The position numbers and the translations under genes were made by a program. Below are positions 9,209 to 20,970 of a DNA stretch of 64,000 nucleotides, one piece after another. Each line of letters begins with the position of its first letter. Positions within the stretch are counted from its first letter, which is position 1. The notes beneath the pieces are model-generated. The model was not told where the DNA came from and made no database searches. It worked only from the letters and a program-made list of their open reading frames with translations. Origin of the DNA: Phycicoccus sp. Soil748 (GTDB taxonomy: Bacteria > Actinomycetota > Actinomycetes > Actinomycetales > Dermatophilaceae); assembly GCF_001428025.1 (NCBI RefSeq), contig NZ_LMSC01000005.1, positions 477,069 to 541,068 on the forward strand, in the 5' to 3' direction.

Positions 9209-10293
9209 TGCGCGTCGTCGCCGCGATGTCAGGCGGCGTCGACTCCGCGGTGGCCGCCGCGCGGATGCTCGACGCGGGCCACGAGGTGGTGGGGGTGCAC
9301 CTGGCCCTCTCGCAGAGCGCCGCGACGCTGCGCGAGTCGGCCCGCGGGTGCTGCACGATCGAGGACGCGGGTGACGCGCGCCGCGTGGCCGACATGCTCG
9401 GGATCCCTTTCTACGTCTGGGACATGGCCGCGCGCTTCAAGCGCGACGTCATGGAGGACTTCGTGGCGGAGTACTCCGCCGGGCGCACCCCCAACCCGTG
9501 CCTGCGGTGCAACGAGAAGATCAAGTTCTCGGCGCTGCTGGACAAGGCGGTCGCCCTCGGGTTCGACGCGGTCGCCACGGGCCACTACGCCCAGGTGGTC
9601 GAGCGCCCCGACGGGGTGCGTGAGCTGCACCGGGCCGTAGACGCCGACAAGGACCAGTCCTACGTCCTCGGTGTCCTCGACGCCGACCAGCTGGCCCGCG
9701 CGTTCTTCCCCCTGGGCGACACCACGAAGCCCGACGTCCGCGCCGAGGCGAGGGAGCGGGGCTTCTACGTCGCGTCCAAGCCCGACTCCTACGACATCTG
9801 CTTCATCGCCGACGGCGACACCCGTGGCTGGCTGGCGCAGCGGCTGGGGGAGCAGCCCGGCGACATCGTCGACGCCGCCAGCGGTGACGTGGTCGGCTCG
9901 CACTCCGGGTCCTACGGCTACACGGTCGGCCAGCGGCGCGGTCTGGGCCTGCCCCGCTCCAGCCAGGACGGCGAGGCGCGCTACGTCGTTGGGGTCGACG
10001 CCGCGACCAACACCGTGACCATCGGCACCTCGGACCTGTTGGGGGTCAACGCGATTCGCGGTGACCACGCCCGCTGGTGCGGCACGGCTCCCGAGGGCGT
10101 GGTGCAGGTCGGCGCGCAGGTCCGCGCGCACGGCGAGGAGGTGCCTGCCCAGGCCTGGGCTGCAGGTGGTGACGTCGAGGTGCGGCTTTCGACGCGGCTG
10201 CGCGGGGTCGCGCCGGGCCAGTCGGTCGTCCTGTACGACGGGACGCGGGTCATGGGTTCGGCCACGATCGCGTCGAGCTGGCTGGAGCGCTGA
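9208..10293 (+). CDS. mnmA: tRNA-specific 2-thiouridylase MnmA
   Basis: The 361-residue enzyme installs the 2-thio group on U34 of tRNAs for Lys, Glu and Gln. The PP-loop ATP-binding motif is SGGVDS at residues 8-13. The catalytic cysteines are C101 ([11 protein letters not shown]) and C198 ([11 protein letters not shown]). GHYAQVV and the [11 protein letters not shown] motif are also present. The ATG overlaps the TGA of the cysteine desulfurase by one base, which makes the sulfur donor and acceptor stoichiometrically coupled. An upstream in-frame extension to 9007 lies inside the desulfurase and is not real. Confidence 0.95.
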   Translation: MRVVAAMSGGVDSAVAAARMLDAGHEVVGVHLALSQSAATLRESARGCCTIEDAGDARRVADMLGIPFYVWDMAARFKRDVMEDFVAEYSAGRTPNPCLRCNEKIKFSALLDKAVALGFDAVATGHYAQVVERPDGVRELHRAVDADKDQSYVLGVLDADQLARAFFPLGDTTKPDVRAEARERGFYVASKPDSYDICFIADGDTRGWLAQRLGEQPGDIVDAASGDVVGSHSGSYGYTVGQRRGLGLPRSSQDGEARYVVGVDAATNTVTIGTSDLLGVNAIRGDHARWCGTAPEGVVQVGAQVRAHGEEVPAQAWAAGGDVEVRLSTRLRGVAPGQSVVLYDGTRVMGSATIASSWLER

Positions 10294-10298
10294 GCGGT

Positions 10299-10682
10299 AT
10301 GGCATCGGGCGACGGGCGTGCGGGACCGCGCCTCGCCCGGGTCCGTGCGCTGTGCCTGGCCTTCCCCGCGACCGAGGAGCGCACCTCGCACGGTGAGCCA
10401 TGCTGGTTCGCCGGCGGGAAGAAGATGTTCGTCATGGCCGCCCGGCGGCACCACGACGAGCGGGTGGCGTTCTGGGCTGCTGCGCCCGAGGGCGTGCAGG
10501 GCTCGCTGGTCGCCGCGGAGCCGGAGCGCTACTTCCGGCCGCCCTACGTCGGGACCCGTGGCTGGGTCGGGGTCTACCTGGACATCGAGGCGGTCGACTG
10601 GGACCGCGTCGCCGGGCTCGTCGAGGACGCCTGGCGGCAGGTCGCGCCGAGACGCCTGGTCGCCGAGCACGACGCCGGCTGA
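10299..10682 (+). CDS. MmcQ/YjbR family protein
   Basis: The 127-residue protein has the YjbR-like fold signature: LAFPATEERTSHGEPCWF near the N-terminus and PPYVGTRGWVGVYLD near the middle. Members adopt a cysteine-rich-less double-wing fold and are often called DNA-binding, but no biochemical role is established. It begins 5 bp after mnmA and probably shares its transcript. Confidence 0.85.
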   Translation: MASGDGRAGPRLARVRALCLAFPATEERTSHGEPCWFAGGKKMFVMAARRHHDERVAFWAAAPEGVQGSLVAAEPERYFRPPYVGTRGWVGVYLDIEAVDWDRVAGLVEDAWRQVAPRRLVAEHDAG

Positions 10683-10744
10683 CCGCTCAGCTCGGGCAGG
10701 CTCCGCACGCCCCTGCCGTGACGGGGGCTGTCGGTGGCGCGGAC

Positions 10745-10750
10745 TAGAGT
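10745..10750 (+). promoter_or_regulatory. -10 hexamer TAGAGT for leaderless MetE-like gene
   Basis: TAGAGT lies 7 nt upstream of the GTG at 10758, with no Shine-Dalgarno sequence between. The placement fixes the start codon and indicates leaderless transcription. A small GC hairpin (10711-10727) precedes it and may end the mnmA transcript. Confidence 0.65.
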
Positions 10751-10757
10751 CCTGCCC

Positions 10758-11744
10758 GTGGCGCGCGCAACCGGTATCGGCTCTCTTCCCGGCACCGACA
10801 TCCGCGAGGCCCTGCGCGGTGTCCGCGAGATCCTCGCCGTCGACGACCACTTGCCCTACCTCCCAGAGCTGCCCGCACGAGGACCCGGCGCGGACATGGT
10901 CGGGCGTGCTGCGGGCCTGCTGGTGGACCTACCCGTGGACCTGCAGCCTGCCGGCTGGCGCCTGGTCGAGCGCCCGGGTCACGACGCGGCCCGCACGGCC
11001 GCCCTGTGGCGCCAGGACCTCGACGAGCTGGCCGAGGCGTTCGACGGCTGGGAGGGCGACCTCAAGCTGCAGTGCACCGGACCGTGGACCCTCGCTGCGA
11101 GCCTCGAGCTGACCCGTGGTGAGAAGGTCCTGGCCGACCCCGGCGCGGTCCGTGACCTCACCGGCTCGCTGGCCGAGGGAATCCGCGTCCACCTCGACAC
11201 CGTCCAGCGGCTCGTGCCCGGGGCGCGCCTGGTCCTGCAGGTCGACGAGCCCTCCCTGCCCGCGGTCCTGGCGGGGCACCTGCCGACCGCGTCCGGCTAC
11301 GGCTCCCTGCGGGCGGTCGATCCCCAGCGCGCCATGAACGGGCTGCGCGACGTGCTGGCCGCCGCAGGCGAGCGGCCCACGGTCGTGCACTGCTGCGACC
11401 GCGCCGTACCCCTCCCCCTCCTGCGTGCCACGGGGGTCGGTGCGGTGGCGATGGACGTCACCGACCTCACGCCGCAGCGGTGGGAGTCGGTCGCGGCGAC
11501 GACGGAGGAGGGGGTCGCCCTCTGGGCCGGGTGCCTGGCCACCGACGGCTCGGGCACCACCAAGGCCGCCGCCCAGCTCGTCGAGCGCGGATGGCGCGAC
11601 GCAGGTCTGTCGCCGCGCGGCCTGGCCGACGTCGTCGCGACCCCGACCTGCGGGCTCGCCGGACTCACACCCCAGGGGGCCTGGGGCGTTCAACGCAGGG
11701 CGGTCGAGGTGGCCGCCGAATGGACCGAACGAGCCGAGGGCTGA
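10758..11744 (+). CDS. MetE C-terminal-domain-like protein (cobalamin-independent methionine synthase family)
   Basis: The 328-residue protein has the UROD/MetE-like barrel: ATGIGSLPGTD at the start, LKLQCTGPWTLA, LVLQVDEPSLPAVL and VVHCCDRAVPLPLL. The last two carry the His-x-Cys type zinc ligand region (VHCC) found in the C-terminal half of MetE. The N-terminal half of MetE is missing, so it is about 330 rather than 750 residues. Single-domain homologues such as Rv3015c occur between trmU and ligA in actinobacteria; their substrate is not known and they may not be true methionine synthases. An ATG-like start at 10734 would precede the -10 box and is rejected. Confidence 0.8.
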   Translation: MARATGIGSLPGTDIREALRGVREILAVDDHLPYLPELPARGPGADMVGRAAGLLVDLPVDLQPAGWRLVERPGHDAARTAALWRQDLDELAEAFDGWEGDLKLQCTGPWTLAASLELTRGEKVLADPGAVRDLTGSLAEGIRVHLDTVQRLVPGARLVLQVDEPSLPAVLAGHLPTASGYGSLRAVDPQRAMNGLRDVLAAAGERPTVVHCCDRAVPLPLLRATGVGAVAMDVTDLTPQRWESVAATTEEGVALWAGCLATDGSGTTKAAAQLVERGWRDAGLSPRGLADVVATPTCGLAGLTPQGAWGVQRRAVEVAAEWTERAEG

Positions 11745-11749
11745 ACCGC

Positions 11750-12772
11750 ATGAGCAGCACCACCAACACCACGAACAGCAGCCCGGGCGGCCTCGGGACG
11801 CCCGCCGCGACCACGGCGCCCGCCACGCGTGTGCCCTGGCAGGCGAAGTACCTGATGCTGGCCCTCATCTGGGGCTCGAGCTTCCTGCTCATGAAGGTCG
11901 GGCTGCGCACCCTCGCACCGCTGCAGATCTCGGGGCTGCGCATCTACGCCGGCACCCTGACCCTGCTGGCCCTGCTCGCGGCGACCGGCGGCCGGCTCCC
12001 GCGCGAGCGCCGCACCTGGGGACACCTGACGGTCTCAGGCATCTTCCTCACGGTGCTGCCGTTCAGCCTGTTCGCGCTGGGGGAGGAGCGGGTCTCCTCC
12101 GCCCTGGCCGGCATCGGCAACGCCACGACCCCGATCGCCGCGCTGTTCTTCGCCCTCCTGCTGCTGCCGAGCGACCGGCTCTCGCCGCGCAAGCTGGCCG
12201 CCGTGCTGGTCGGGTTCGTCGGCGTCGTGGTCATCCTCCAGCCGTGGGAGTCGACGGGTCGTCCCGACCTGCTCGGCTTCGGCATGACCCTGGTGGCCGG
12301 TGCCTGCTACGGCCTGGGCTGGACCTACAACCGCCGCTACCTCGGCGGCGCCGACCTCGGCGGCCTGTCCATGCCCACGGCGCTGCTCGTCGTCGGCTCG
12401 GTGCTCATGGTCCCGGTGCTGCTCGTGTGGTGGGCCCTGCACCGGGATGGGTATGCCGCGCCGTGGAGCGGCCACGCCGACCCCACAGGGGGTGGCTGGT
12501 GGCCGCCGCTGCTCTGCGTCCTCGCCCTGGGCATCGTCGGGACCGGGCTCGCCTACATGCTGCAGTTCGACGTCGTCCGTGGCGCCGGAGCCACCGTCAG
12601 CACGACCGTCACCTACCTCATCCCGGTGGTCAGCGTCGTGCTCGGGGTCGTCGTCCTCGACGAGCACCTCGCCTGGCCGCAGCTGCTCGGGGCGGCCATC
12701 GTCCTGGTCTCGGCCGTCGTGGTGGGGCTGCCCGCCCGCCGCCGCAGGCAGCCCGCTCCGTCACCCGCCTGA
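11750..12772 (+). CDS. EamA/DMT family transporter (10 TM)
   Basis: The 340-residue membrane protein consists of two EamA repeats. The first begins KYLMLALIWGSSFLLMKVGLR, the classic WG-x-x-F motif of the drug/metabolite transporter superfamily. The second half holds five further hydrophobic segments and ends with a short basic tail. The N-terminus is a Thr/Asn/Ser-rich cytoplasmic stretch of about 25 residues. It probably exports a small metabolite or amino acid. It begins 5 bp after the MetE-like gene, so the two are cotranscribed. Confidence 0.9.
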   Translation: MSSTTNTTNSSPGGLGTPAATTAPATRVPWQAKYLMLALIWGSSFLLMKVGLRTLAPLQISGLRIYAGTLTLLALLAATGGRLPRERRTWGHLTVSGIFLTVLPFSLFALGEERVSSALAGIGNATTPIAALFFALLLLPSDRLSPRKLAAVLVGFVGVVVILQPWESTGRPDLLGFGMTLVAGACYGLGWTYNRRYLGGADLGGLSMPTALLVVGSVLMVPVLLVWWALHRDGYAAPWSGHADPTGGGWWPPLLCVLALGIVGTGLAYMLQFDVVRGAGATVSTTVTYLIPVVSVVLGVVVLDEHLAWPQLLGAAIVLVSAVVVGLPARRRRQPAPSPA

Positions 12773-12797
12773 GGACCCGCCCGCGGCTCGGCGGCCC

Positions 12798-16569
<3,772 letters not shown>

Positions 16570-16615
16570 CCTCGATGCAGGGTGCTCCACAGGCCGGTGG
16601 AGGAGGGAGGGCGTC

Positions 16616-17074
16616 GTGATCGACGAGAAGACCTACCTGCGCTTCTGTGACGAGGCGCTCGTGGCCATGCGCGACATCGTCGCCGAGCTCGGTGACGACC
16701 TGGCCAACCGCCGACCGGACCTCCCCGGCGCCAACACCCCTTTCGCGATCCTCACGCACTGCCTGGGCGTCGCCGCCCGCTGGGCCTCGACCGTCAACCT
16801 CGGCGAGGTCGTGCCACGCGACCGCGACGCCGAGTTCACCGCCTCCGGAGCAGTGGCCGACCTCGCGACCGACACCGACCGCACCCGGATCGCGTTGCAG
16901 GAGTGGGTGTCCCGCTCCGACGTGCATGCGCCGCCGGCCAACCCCACCCACGAGCGCGACGACTGGTACGCCGCGACGCAGGGCGGGGTGCTCATGCACG
17001 TCTACGAGGAGCTCGCCCAGCACCGCGGCCAGCTGGAGGTCACCCGCGACCTGCTGCATGCGCTGCCGCAGTAG
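16616..17074 (+). CDS. DUF664 / DinB-like metal-dependent protein
   Basis: The 152-residue four-helix protein has the DinB/YfiT pattern: TPFAILTHCLGVAARWAS with a metal-binding His in helix 2, and HVYEELAQHRGQLEVTRDLL with the two His of helix 3 (H..E..QH). The family includes mycothiol-dependent transferases and isomerases of actinobacteria. The substrate is unknown. The GTG start follows a strong GGAGGAGGGAGG ribosome binding site. It follows ligA by 46 bp and may be cotranscribed. Confidence 0.8.
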   Translation: MIDEKTYLRFCDEALVAMRDIVAELGDDLANRRPDLPGANTPFAILTHCLGVAARWASTVNLGEVVPRDRDAEFTASGAVADLATDTDRTRIALQEWVSRSDVHAPPANPTHERDDWYAATQGGVLMHVYEELAQHRGQLEVTRDLLHALPQ

Positions 17075-17192
17075 GCCGGTCAGCCCCCAGCACGGCATGA
17101 GGGCGGACGCGCCTGCCCTGCGAGCGGCACATGGCCCACCTCCCGTTTGTGTGCCTGACCCACATTGAGCAGGGCCGTTCCCCGGGCGAAGC

Positions 17193-18596
17193 ATGAGCCG
17201 CATGCGCCCGACAACGACGTCACGCCGGCGGATCGCCGCCCTCGCCACGACTGCCTCGCTCGCCCTCCTCGGTGGGCTCGCGACGGCCGCTCCCGCCTCG
17301 GCGGACAAGCCCCAGGGCGGTCACTGTGCCCGCCAGTCCAAGATCCGCGTCCCGGGTGCCGAGGTGCAGACCCTCGCGTGCCTCGACGACCTCACGACAG
17401 CCGGGACGGTGGCCTCGGGCCACACCAACCCGGGCGACTGGGCCGGCCTCAACGCCGCCGGCACGGTCAACCCCACCGGAGTGCCGGGCATCCAGGTGGA
17501 CGGGTACTTCCCGGACACCTCGACGACCAACACCAACCACGGCTGGAACCACGACGCCCAGTTCGTCCTGCGCATCCCCGACCACTGGAACGGTGGCCTC
17601 GTGGTCAGCGGGGCTCCCGGCGTCCGCGCGCAGTACGCGAACGACTTCATCATCAGCGACTGGGTGCTCAGCAAGGGCTACGCGTTCGCCTCGACCGACA
17701 AGGGCAACACCGGTGCCTCGTTCTACGACGACGGCAGCAGCCCCGGCGGCTCGATCCGCGAGTGGAACTCCCGCGTCACCGAGCTGACCCTGGCGTCGAA
17801 GACCACGCTGCGGCAGGTCTACGCCAAGGCGCCGAGCCGCACCTGGATGGTCGGCATCTCCAACGGTGGCTACCTCACTCGCTGGCAGCTCGAGAACCGT
17901 CCCGACCTCTACGACGGTGGGGTCGACTGGGAGGGCACGCTGTTCCGTGCCGCGGGTCCCAACCTGTTCACCTACCTGCCGACGGCGCTGAAGAACTACC
18001 CGAAGTACGCGGCCACGGGCGACCAGGCTGCCCACGACGCGATGATCGCGGCCGGGTTCGCCCCCGGGTCGGAGTTCCTCTGGGCCTTCCACTACTCCTA
18101 CTACTGGGACCTGACGCAGCGGATCTACCGGGAGGAGTTCGACCCCTCCTTCGACGGTTCGCTCAAGGCGGGCGTGCCGTTCTGCGCCAGCGGGACGCCG
18201 AGCTGCGACGCGGACTACGACTACGCCTCACGGCCGCAGGCGGTGAAGGACGCCGTCGCCTCGGTGTCCCTGACGGGAAAGATCGGCAAGCCGATGCTGA
18301 CCGTCCAGGGCACGCTGGACACGCTGCTCCCGGCGGCGACCGACGCGGACGTCTACGACCGGCTCGTCGACCAGGCCGGTTCTGGCTCGCTGCACCGCTA
18401 CTACTCGGTGGAGGACGGCACCCACACCGACGGCCTGTACTCCGCGTACCCCGACAAGCTGCGGCCGCTCCTGCCTTGTGCCCGCAGCGCGTTCGACGCC
18501 CTGACCGGCTGGGTCGAGCGCGGCACGCCACCGCCGGCCGACGGCTTCGTGGCCAGGCCTGCGAGCGGCGACATCGTCAACACCTGCGCCCTCTGA
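17193..18596 (+). CDS. Secreted alpha/beta-hydrolase (tannase / hydroxybutyrate-oligomer hydrolase-like)
   Basis: The 467-residue precursor has a twin-Arg/Sec-like signal (TSRRRIAALATTASLALLGG, cleavage near APASA). The serine nucleophile is S223 in WMVGISNGGYLT, with a likely acid in TVQGTLDTLLPA and a likely His in VEDGTHTDG. Four or more cysteines (CARQ, LACLDD, FCAS, PSCDAD) suggest disulfides outside the cell. The layout resembles the large secreted esterases related to tannase/feruloyl esterase and 3-hydroxybutyrate oligomer hydrolase, but I cannot choose between them. It stands alone; the adjacent GntR gene is convergent. The start could also be the ATG at 17202. Confidence 0.75.
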   Translation: MSRMRPTTTSRRRIAALATTASLALLGGLATAAPASADKPQGGHCARQSKIRVPGAEVQTLACLDDLTTAGTVASGHTNPGDWAGLNAAGTVNPTGVPGIQVDGYFPDTSTTNTNHGWNHDAQFVLRIPDHWNGGLVVSGAPGVRAQYANDFIISDWVLSKGYAFASTDKGNTGASFYDDGSSPGGSIREWNSRVTELTLASKTTLRQVYAKAPSRTWMVGISNGGYLTRWQLENRPDLYDGGVDWEGTLFRAAGPNLFTYLPTALKNYPKYAATGDQAAHDAMIAAGFAPGSEFLWAFHYSYYWDLTQRIYREEFDPSFDGSLKAGVPFCASGTPSCDADYDYASRPQAVKDAVASVSLTGKIGKPMLTVQGTLDTLLPAATDADVYDRLVDQAGSGSLHRYYSVEDGTHTDGLYSAYPDKLRPLLPCARSAFDALTGWVERGTPPPADGFVARPASGDIVNTCAL

Positions 18597-18659
18597 GGGC
18601 GGATCAGTCCGGCCGCACGCCGGCTGGGCGGTGAGTGAGCCCCGGCCCACCCTGCGCGG

Positions 18660-19457
18660 TCACTCCGCGGCGGTTCCTCCGGGAGCCGCCGCGGTGCCGC
18701 GGACGTCGCTGGCCTGCTCCTGCCAGATCGACTTCGTCTCGGCCATGGTCCGGTCCATGATCCGCACCATCCGCTCGCGCGCGGTGTCACTGTCGTGACG
18801 CTGGATCGCCTGGGCGACGTCCACGTGGAACTGGAGCGCGTCGACGTGGGGGTGGTGGGGCATGAGGCCGTAGGCGTGGCGACCGGTGAGCACCTCGGCG
18901 ATCGGCTGGTGGAGGTGCTCGAACATCTCGTTGCGCGAGGCGGCCAGCACGCGCCGGTGGAAGTCGATGTCCAGGGCGAGGAACAGGTCCATCTCCCCGG
19001 ACTGGCCCGCCTCCCACATCTGGGCGGCCAGTGCGACGAGCTCGCTGGCCTCGCGTGGCTGGGCGCGTTCGGCAGCCAGGGCCGCCGCTGCCGGTTCGAC
19101 CGCCGAGCGCAGCTCCGTGATGGTCCTCAGCTGGCCGATGCGCCCCGCTCCCGCGAGCCGCCAGCGGATCACGAGCGGGTCGTAGACGTTCCACCCCCGC
19201 GGGTGCTGGATGATCGTGCCCACCCGGCGCCGGGACTCGACCAGGCCCATGGAGGCCAGCACCCGCAGCACCTCGCGCACCACCGACCGCGAGACCGCGT
19301 GCTCCTCGGCAAGGTCCTCGATGAACAGCACGGTGCCCGGTTCGAGCCCGCCCCCGCAGATGGCCGTGCCCAACGCCTCGAGGAGCCGGGAGTGCAACCC
19401 GGTCAGCTCTCGTCGGCCGTCGTCGGTGCCGGAGGTCTCCTGCGCCGTCTGTGCCAT
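18660..19457 (-). CDS. FadR-subfamily GntR transcriptional regulator (likely repressor of the sugar-acid operon)
   Basis: The 265-residue protein has an N-terminal winged helix (residues 18-85) with the recognition helix in LAEEHAVSRSVVREVLRVLASMGLV. An FCD ligand domain follows, carrying metal-site candidates D and H in DIDFHRRVLAASRNEMF and H in LQFHVDVAQAI. FadR-type regulators of sugar acids (DgoR, GntR, UxuR) release DNA when bound to an aldonate or uronate. The gene is divergent from the uptake and degradation operon and is probably autoregulated. Its ATG at 19457 has a -10 box TATGCT 6 nt upstream, giving a leaderless message. In-frame codons further upstream overlap the operator and are rejected. 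Confidence 0.88.
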   Translation of the reverse strand: MAQTAQETSGTDDGRRELTGLHSRLLEALGTAICGGGLEPGTVLFIEDLAEEHAVSRSVVREVLRVLASMGLVESRRRVGTIIQHPRGWNVYDPLVIRWRLAGAGRIGQLRTITELRSAVEPAAAALAAERAQPREASELVALAAQMWEAGQSGEMDLFLALDIDFHRRVLAASRNEMFEHLHQPIAEVLTGRHAYGLMPHHPHVDALQFHVDVAQAIQRHDSDTARERMVRIMDRTMAETKSIWQEQASDVRGTAAAPGGTAAE

Positions 19458-19463
19458 GGACAA

Positions 19464-19469
19464 AGCATA
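19464..19469 (-). promoter_or_regulatory. -10 hexamer TATGCT for the GntR gene
   Basis: On the minus strand TATGCT lies 6 nt before the ATG at 19457, so the regulator is probably translated from a leaderless mRNA. The palindrome CTCATGAG (19470-19477) touches this box and could be a second regulator site. Confidence 0.55.
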
Positions 19470-19484
19470 CTCATGAGGCGGAAG

Positions 19485-19499
19485 TGCTTGCATAAAGCA
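19485..19499. promoter_or_regulatory. Putative GntR operator
   Basis: TGCTT and AAGCA form a 5-bp inverted repeat around a 5-nt centre (GCATA). The site lies between the divergent regulator and operon promoters and covers the -35 box TTGCAT (19488-19493) of the operon promoter. That is where a repressor is expected to bind. Binding by the neighbouring FadR-type regulator is inferred only from position. Confidence 0.5.
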
Positions 19500-19517
19500 G
19501 ATGTATGAGCCTAGCAT
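19488..19517 (+). promoter_or_regulatory. Promoter of the sugar-acid operon
   Basis: TTGCAT (19488-19493) and TAGCAT (19512-19517) are separated by 18 nt, a good sigma-70 type arrangement. Transcription would start near 19524, leaving a leader of about 70 nt before the binding-protein gene, which has a clear ribosome binding site (GAAGGAGA at 19580-19587). Confidence 0.55.
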
Positions 19518-19593
19518 CGACGAATCAGCAGACGTAGGAGTCTGCTCGGCGACGGTTCCAACGGCGGAACGGCCAGGCGAGAAGGAGACAGTC

Positions 19594-20886
19594 GTGAGAC
19601 GTCAGCCAGTAGTCATCAGCACCTCTCTGGCCGTGGTCGCGGCTCTGGGGATGTCGGCCTGTGGTGGAGGGGACGGCGGTGGGTCGGGTTCCAAGACCGT
19701 CCGCGTGACCCTGGCCAACCACGTCTGGACCGACAACATCAAGAAGGCCCTGCCCGAGTTCGAGAAGCAGTCCGGCCTGAAGGTCGAGATCACCCAGCTC
19801 GGCGAGGACCAGCTGTCCGACCAGTACAACGTCAAGCTCAACGCCGGCTCCTCCGACATCGACGTGATGATGTACCGCCCGTTGCAGGAGGGGAAGCTGT
19901 TCGCCAAGAACGGCTACCTCGCCGACCTCACCGACGACGTCAAGGCCAGCAAGGACTGGAACTGGGGCGACTTCCAGCAGGGGCCGGTCCAGTCGAGCAC
20001 CTACAAGGACAAGGTCGTGGGTGTCCCGACGATCACCGAGCAGGAGGTCCTCTACTACCGCAAGGACCTGCTGAAGAAGTCCGGCATCGCCAACCCGCCC
20101 AAGACGCTGGACGAGCTGAAGACCGACGCGGCCAAGGTCGCCAAGGACAACCCCGGCGTCGCAGGGTTCGTGGCCCGCACCGGCAAGTCGGCCGCGGTCA
20201 CCCAGTTCTCGAGCTTCCTCTACAGCTTCGGGGGTGAGTTCATCGGCGACGGTGACAAGGCGGCGGTCAACAGCGACGCGGCCAAGCAGGCCTACGCCTT
20301 CTACGGCGGGCTCATCAGGGACCACGGGCCCAAGAACGTCAGCACGGACATGAGCTGGCCCGAAGCCATGGCCATCTTCACCCAGGGCAAGGCCGCCTTC
20401 TACACCGAGGCAGACTCGCTCTACAAGAACGCCACCGACAAGGCCAAGTCCAAGGTCGCCGACACCGTCGGTTTCGCGCCGTTCCCCGCCGGCCCGGCCG
20501 GCTCCAAGCCGTACAACGTCCCGTCGTGGGCCCTCGGCGTCAACGAGGCCTCCAAGAACAAGGACAACGCCTGGAAGTTCATCCAGTGGGCCACGAGCAA
20601 GGAGCAGACCCTGGCCAACCAGAAGTCGGGGGTCCCCGGGGCGCGCACGTCGGTGTGGTCCGACCCCGAGGGGACGTCCACCTACCCCAAGGACCTCGCC
20701 GCGGCGATCGCCGTCAGCACCCAGAACGGTGTCGGTCACGACCGGCCGCTGGTGGTCAAGGTGCCCGAGGCCCGGGAGATCGTGGGCCAGCCGATCGTCG
20801 ACGCCATCACCGGCAAGGACCCGGCCGCCTCGGCGGACGCGGCCAACGAGGCGTTCCAGAAGCTGCTGGACGACGAGAACAAGTGA
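19594..20886 (+). CDS. ABC transporter substrate-binding lipoprotein, family 1 (sugar)
   Basis: The 430-residue lipoprotein starts at a GTG (VRRQPVVISTS) with a lipobox-like GMSAC cysteine near residue 22 followed by a Gly-rich linker. The body is a typical carbohydrate-binding fold: VRVTLANHVWTDNIKKALPEFEKQSGLKVEI, SDIDVMMYRPLQ and a C-terminal KFIQWATSKEQ. It should capture the substrate outside the membrane and hand it to the two permeases downstream. Judging from the enzymes in the operon, the ligand is a sugar acid or a saccharide containing one. A 16-bp hairpin directly follows the gene. Confidence 0.92.
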   Translation: MRRQPVVISTSLAVVAALGMSACGGGDGGGSGSKTVRVTLANHVWTDNIKKALPEFEKQSGLKVEITQLGEDQLSDQYNVKLNAGSSDIDVMMYRPLQEGKLFAKNGYLADLTDDVKASKDWNWGDFQQGPVQSSTYKDKVVGVPTITEQEVLYYRKDLLKKSGIANPPKTLDELKTDAAKVAKDNPGVAGFVARTGKSAAVTQFSSFLYSFGGEFIGDGDKAAVNSDAAKQAYAFYGGLIRDHGPKNVSTDMSWPEAMAIFTQGKAAFYTEADSLYKNATDKAKSKVADTVGFAPFPAGPAGSKPYNVPSWALGVNEASKNKDNAWKFIQWATSKEQTLANQKSGVPGARTSVWSDPEGTSTYPKDLAAAIAVSTQNGVGHDRPLVVKVPEAREIVGQPIVDAITGKDPAASADAANEAFQKLLDDENK

Positions 20887-20891
20887 CGCGA

Positions 20892-20927
20892 GCCGCGTGG
20901 TCGGGACTGCGGTCCCGACCACGCGGC
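20892..20927 (+). terminator. Intercistronic hairpin between binding protein and permease genes
   Basis: A perfect 16-bp stem (20892-20907 against 20912-20927) with a TGCG loop starts 6 bp after the stop codon of the binding-protein gene. The permease gene begins 44 bp later on the same strand. In binding-protein-dependent systems such a hairpin usually ends or stabilises most transcripts, so that the binding protein outnumbers the permeases. Confidence 0.7.
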
Positions 20928-20970
20928 CCGACCACCAGGCACACCCCGTCCGCACGTCCAGGAGCGCCCC

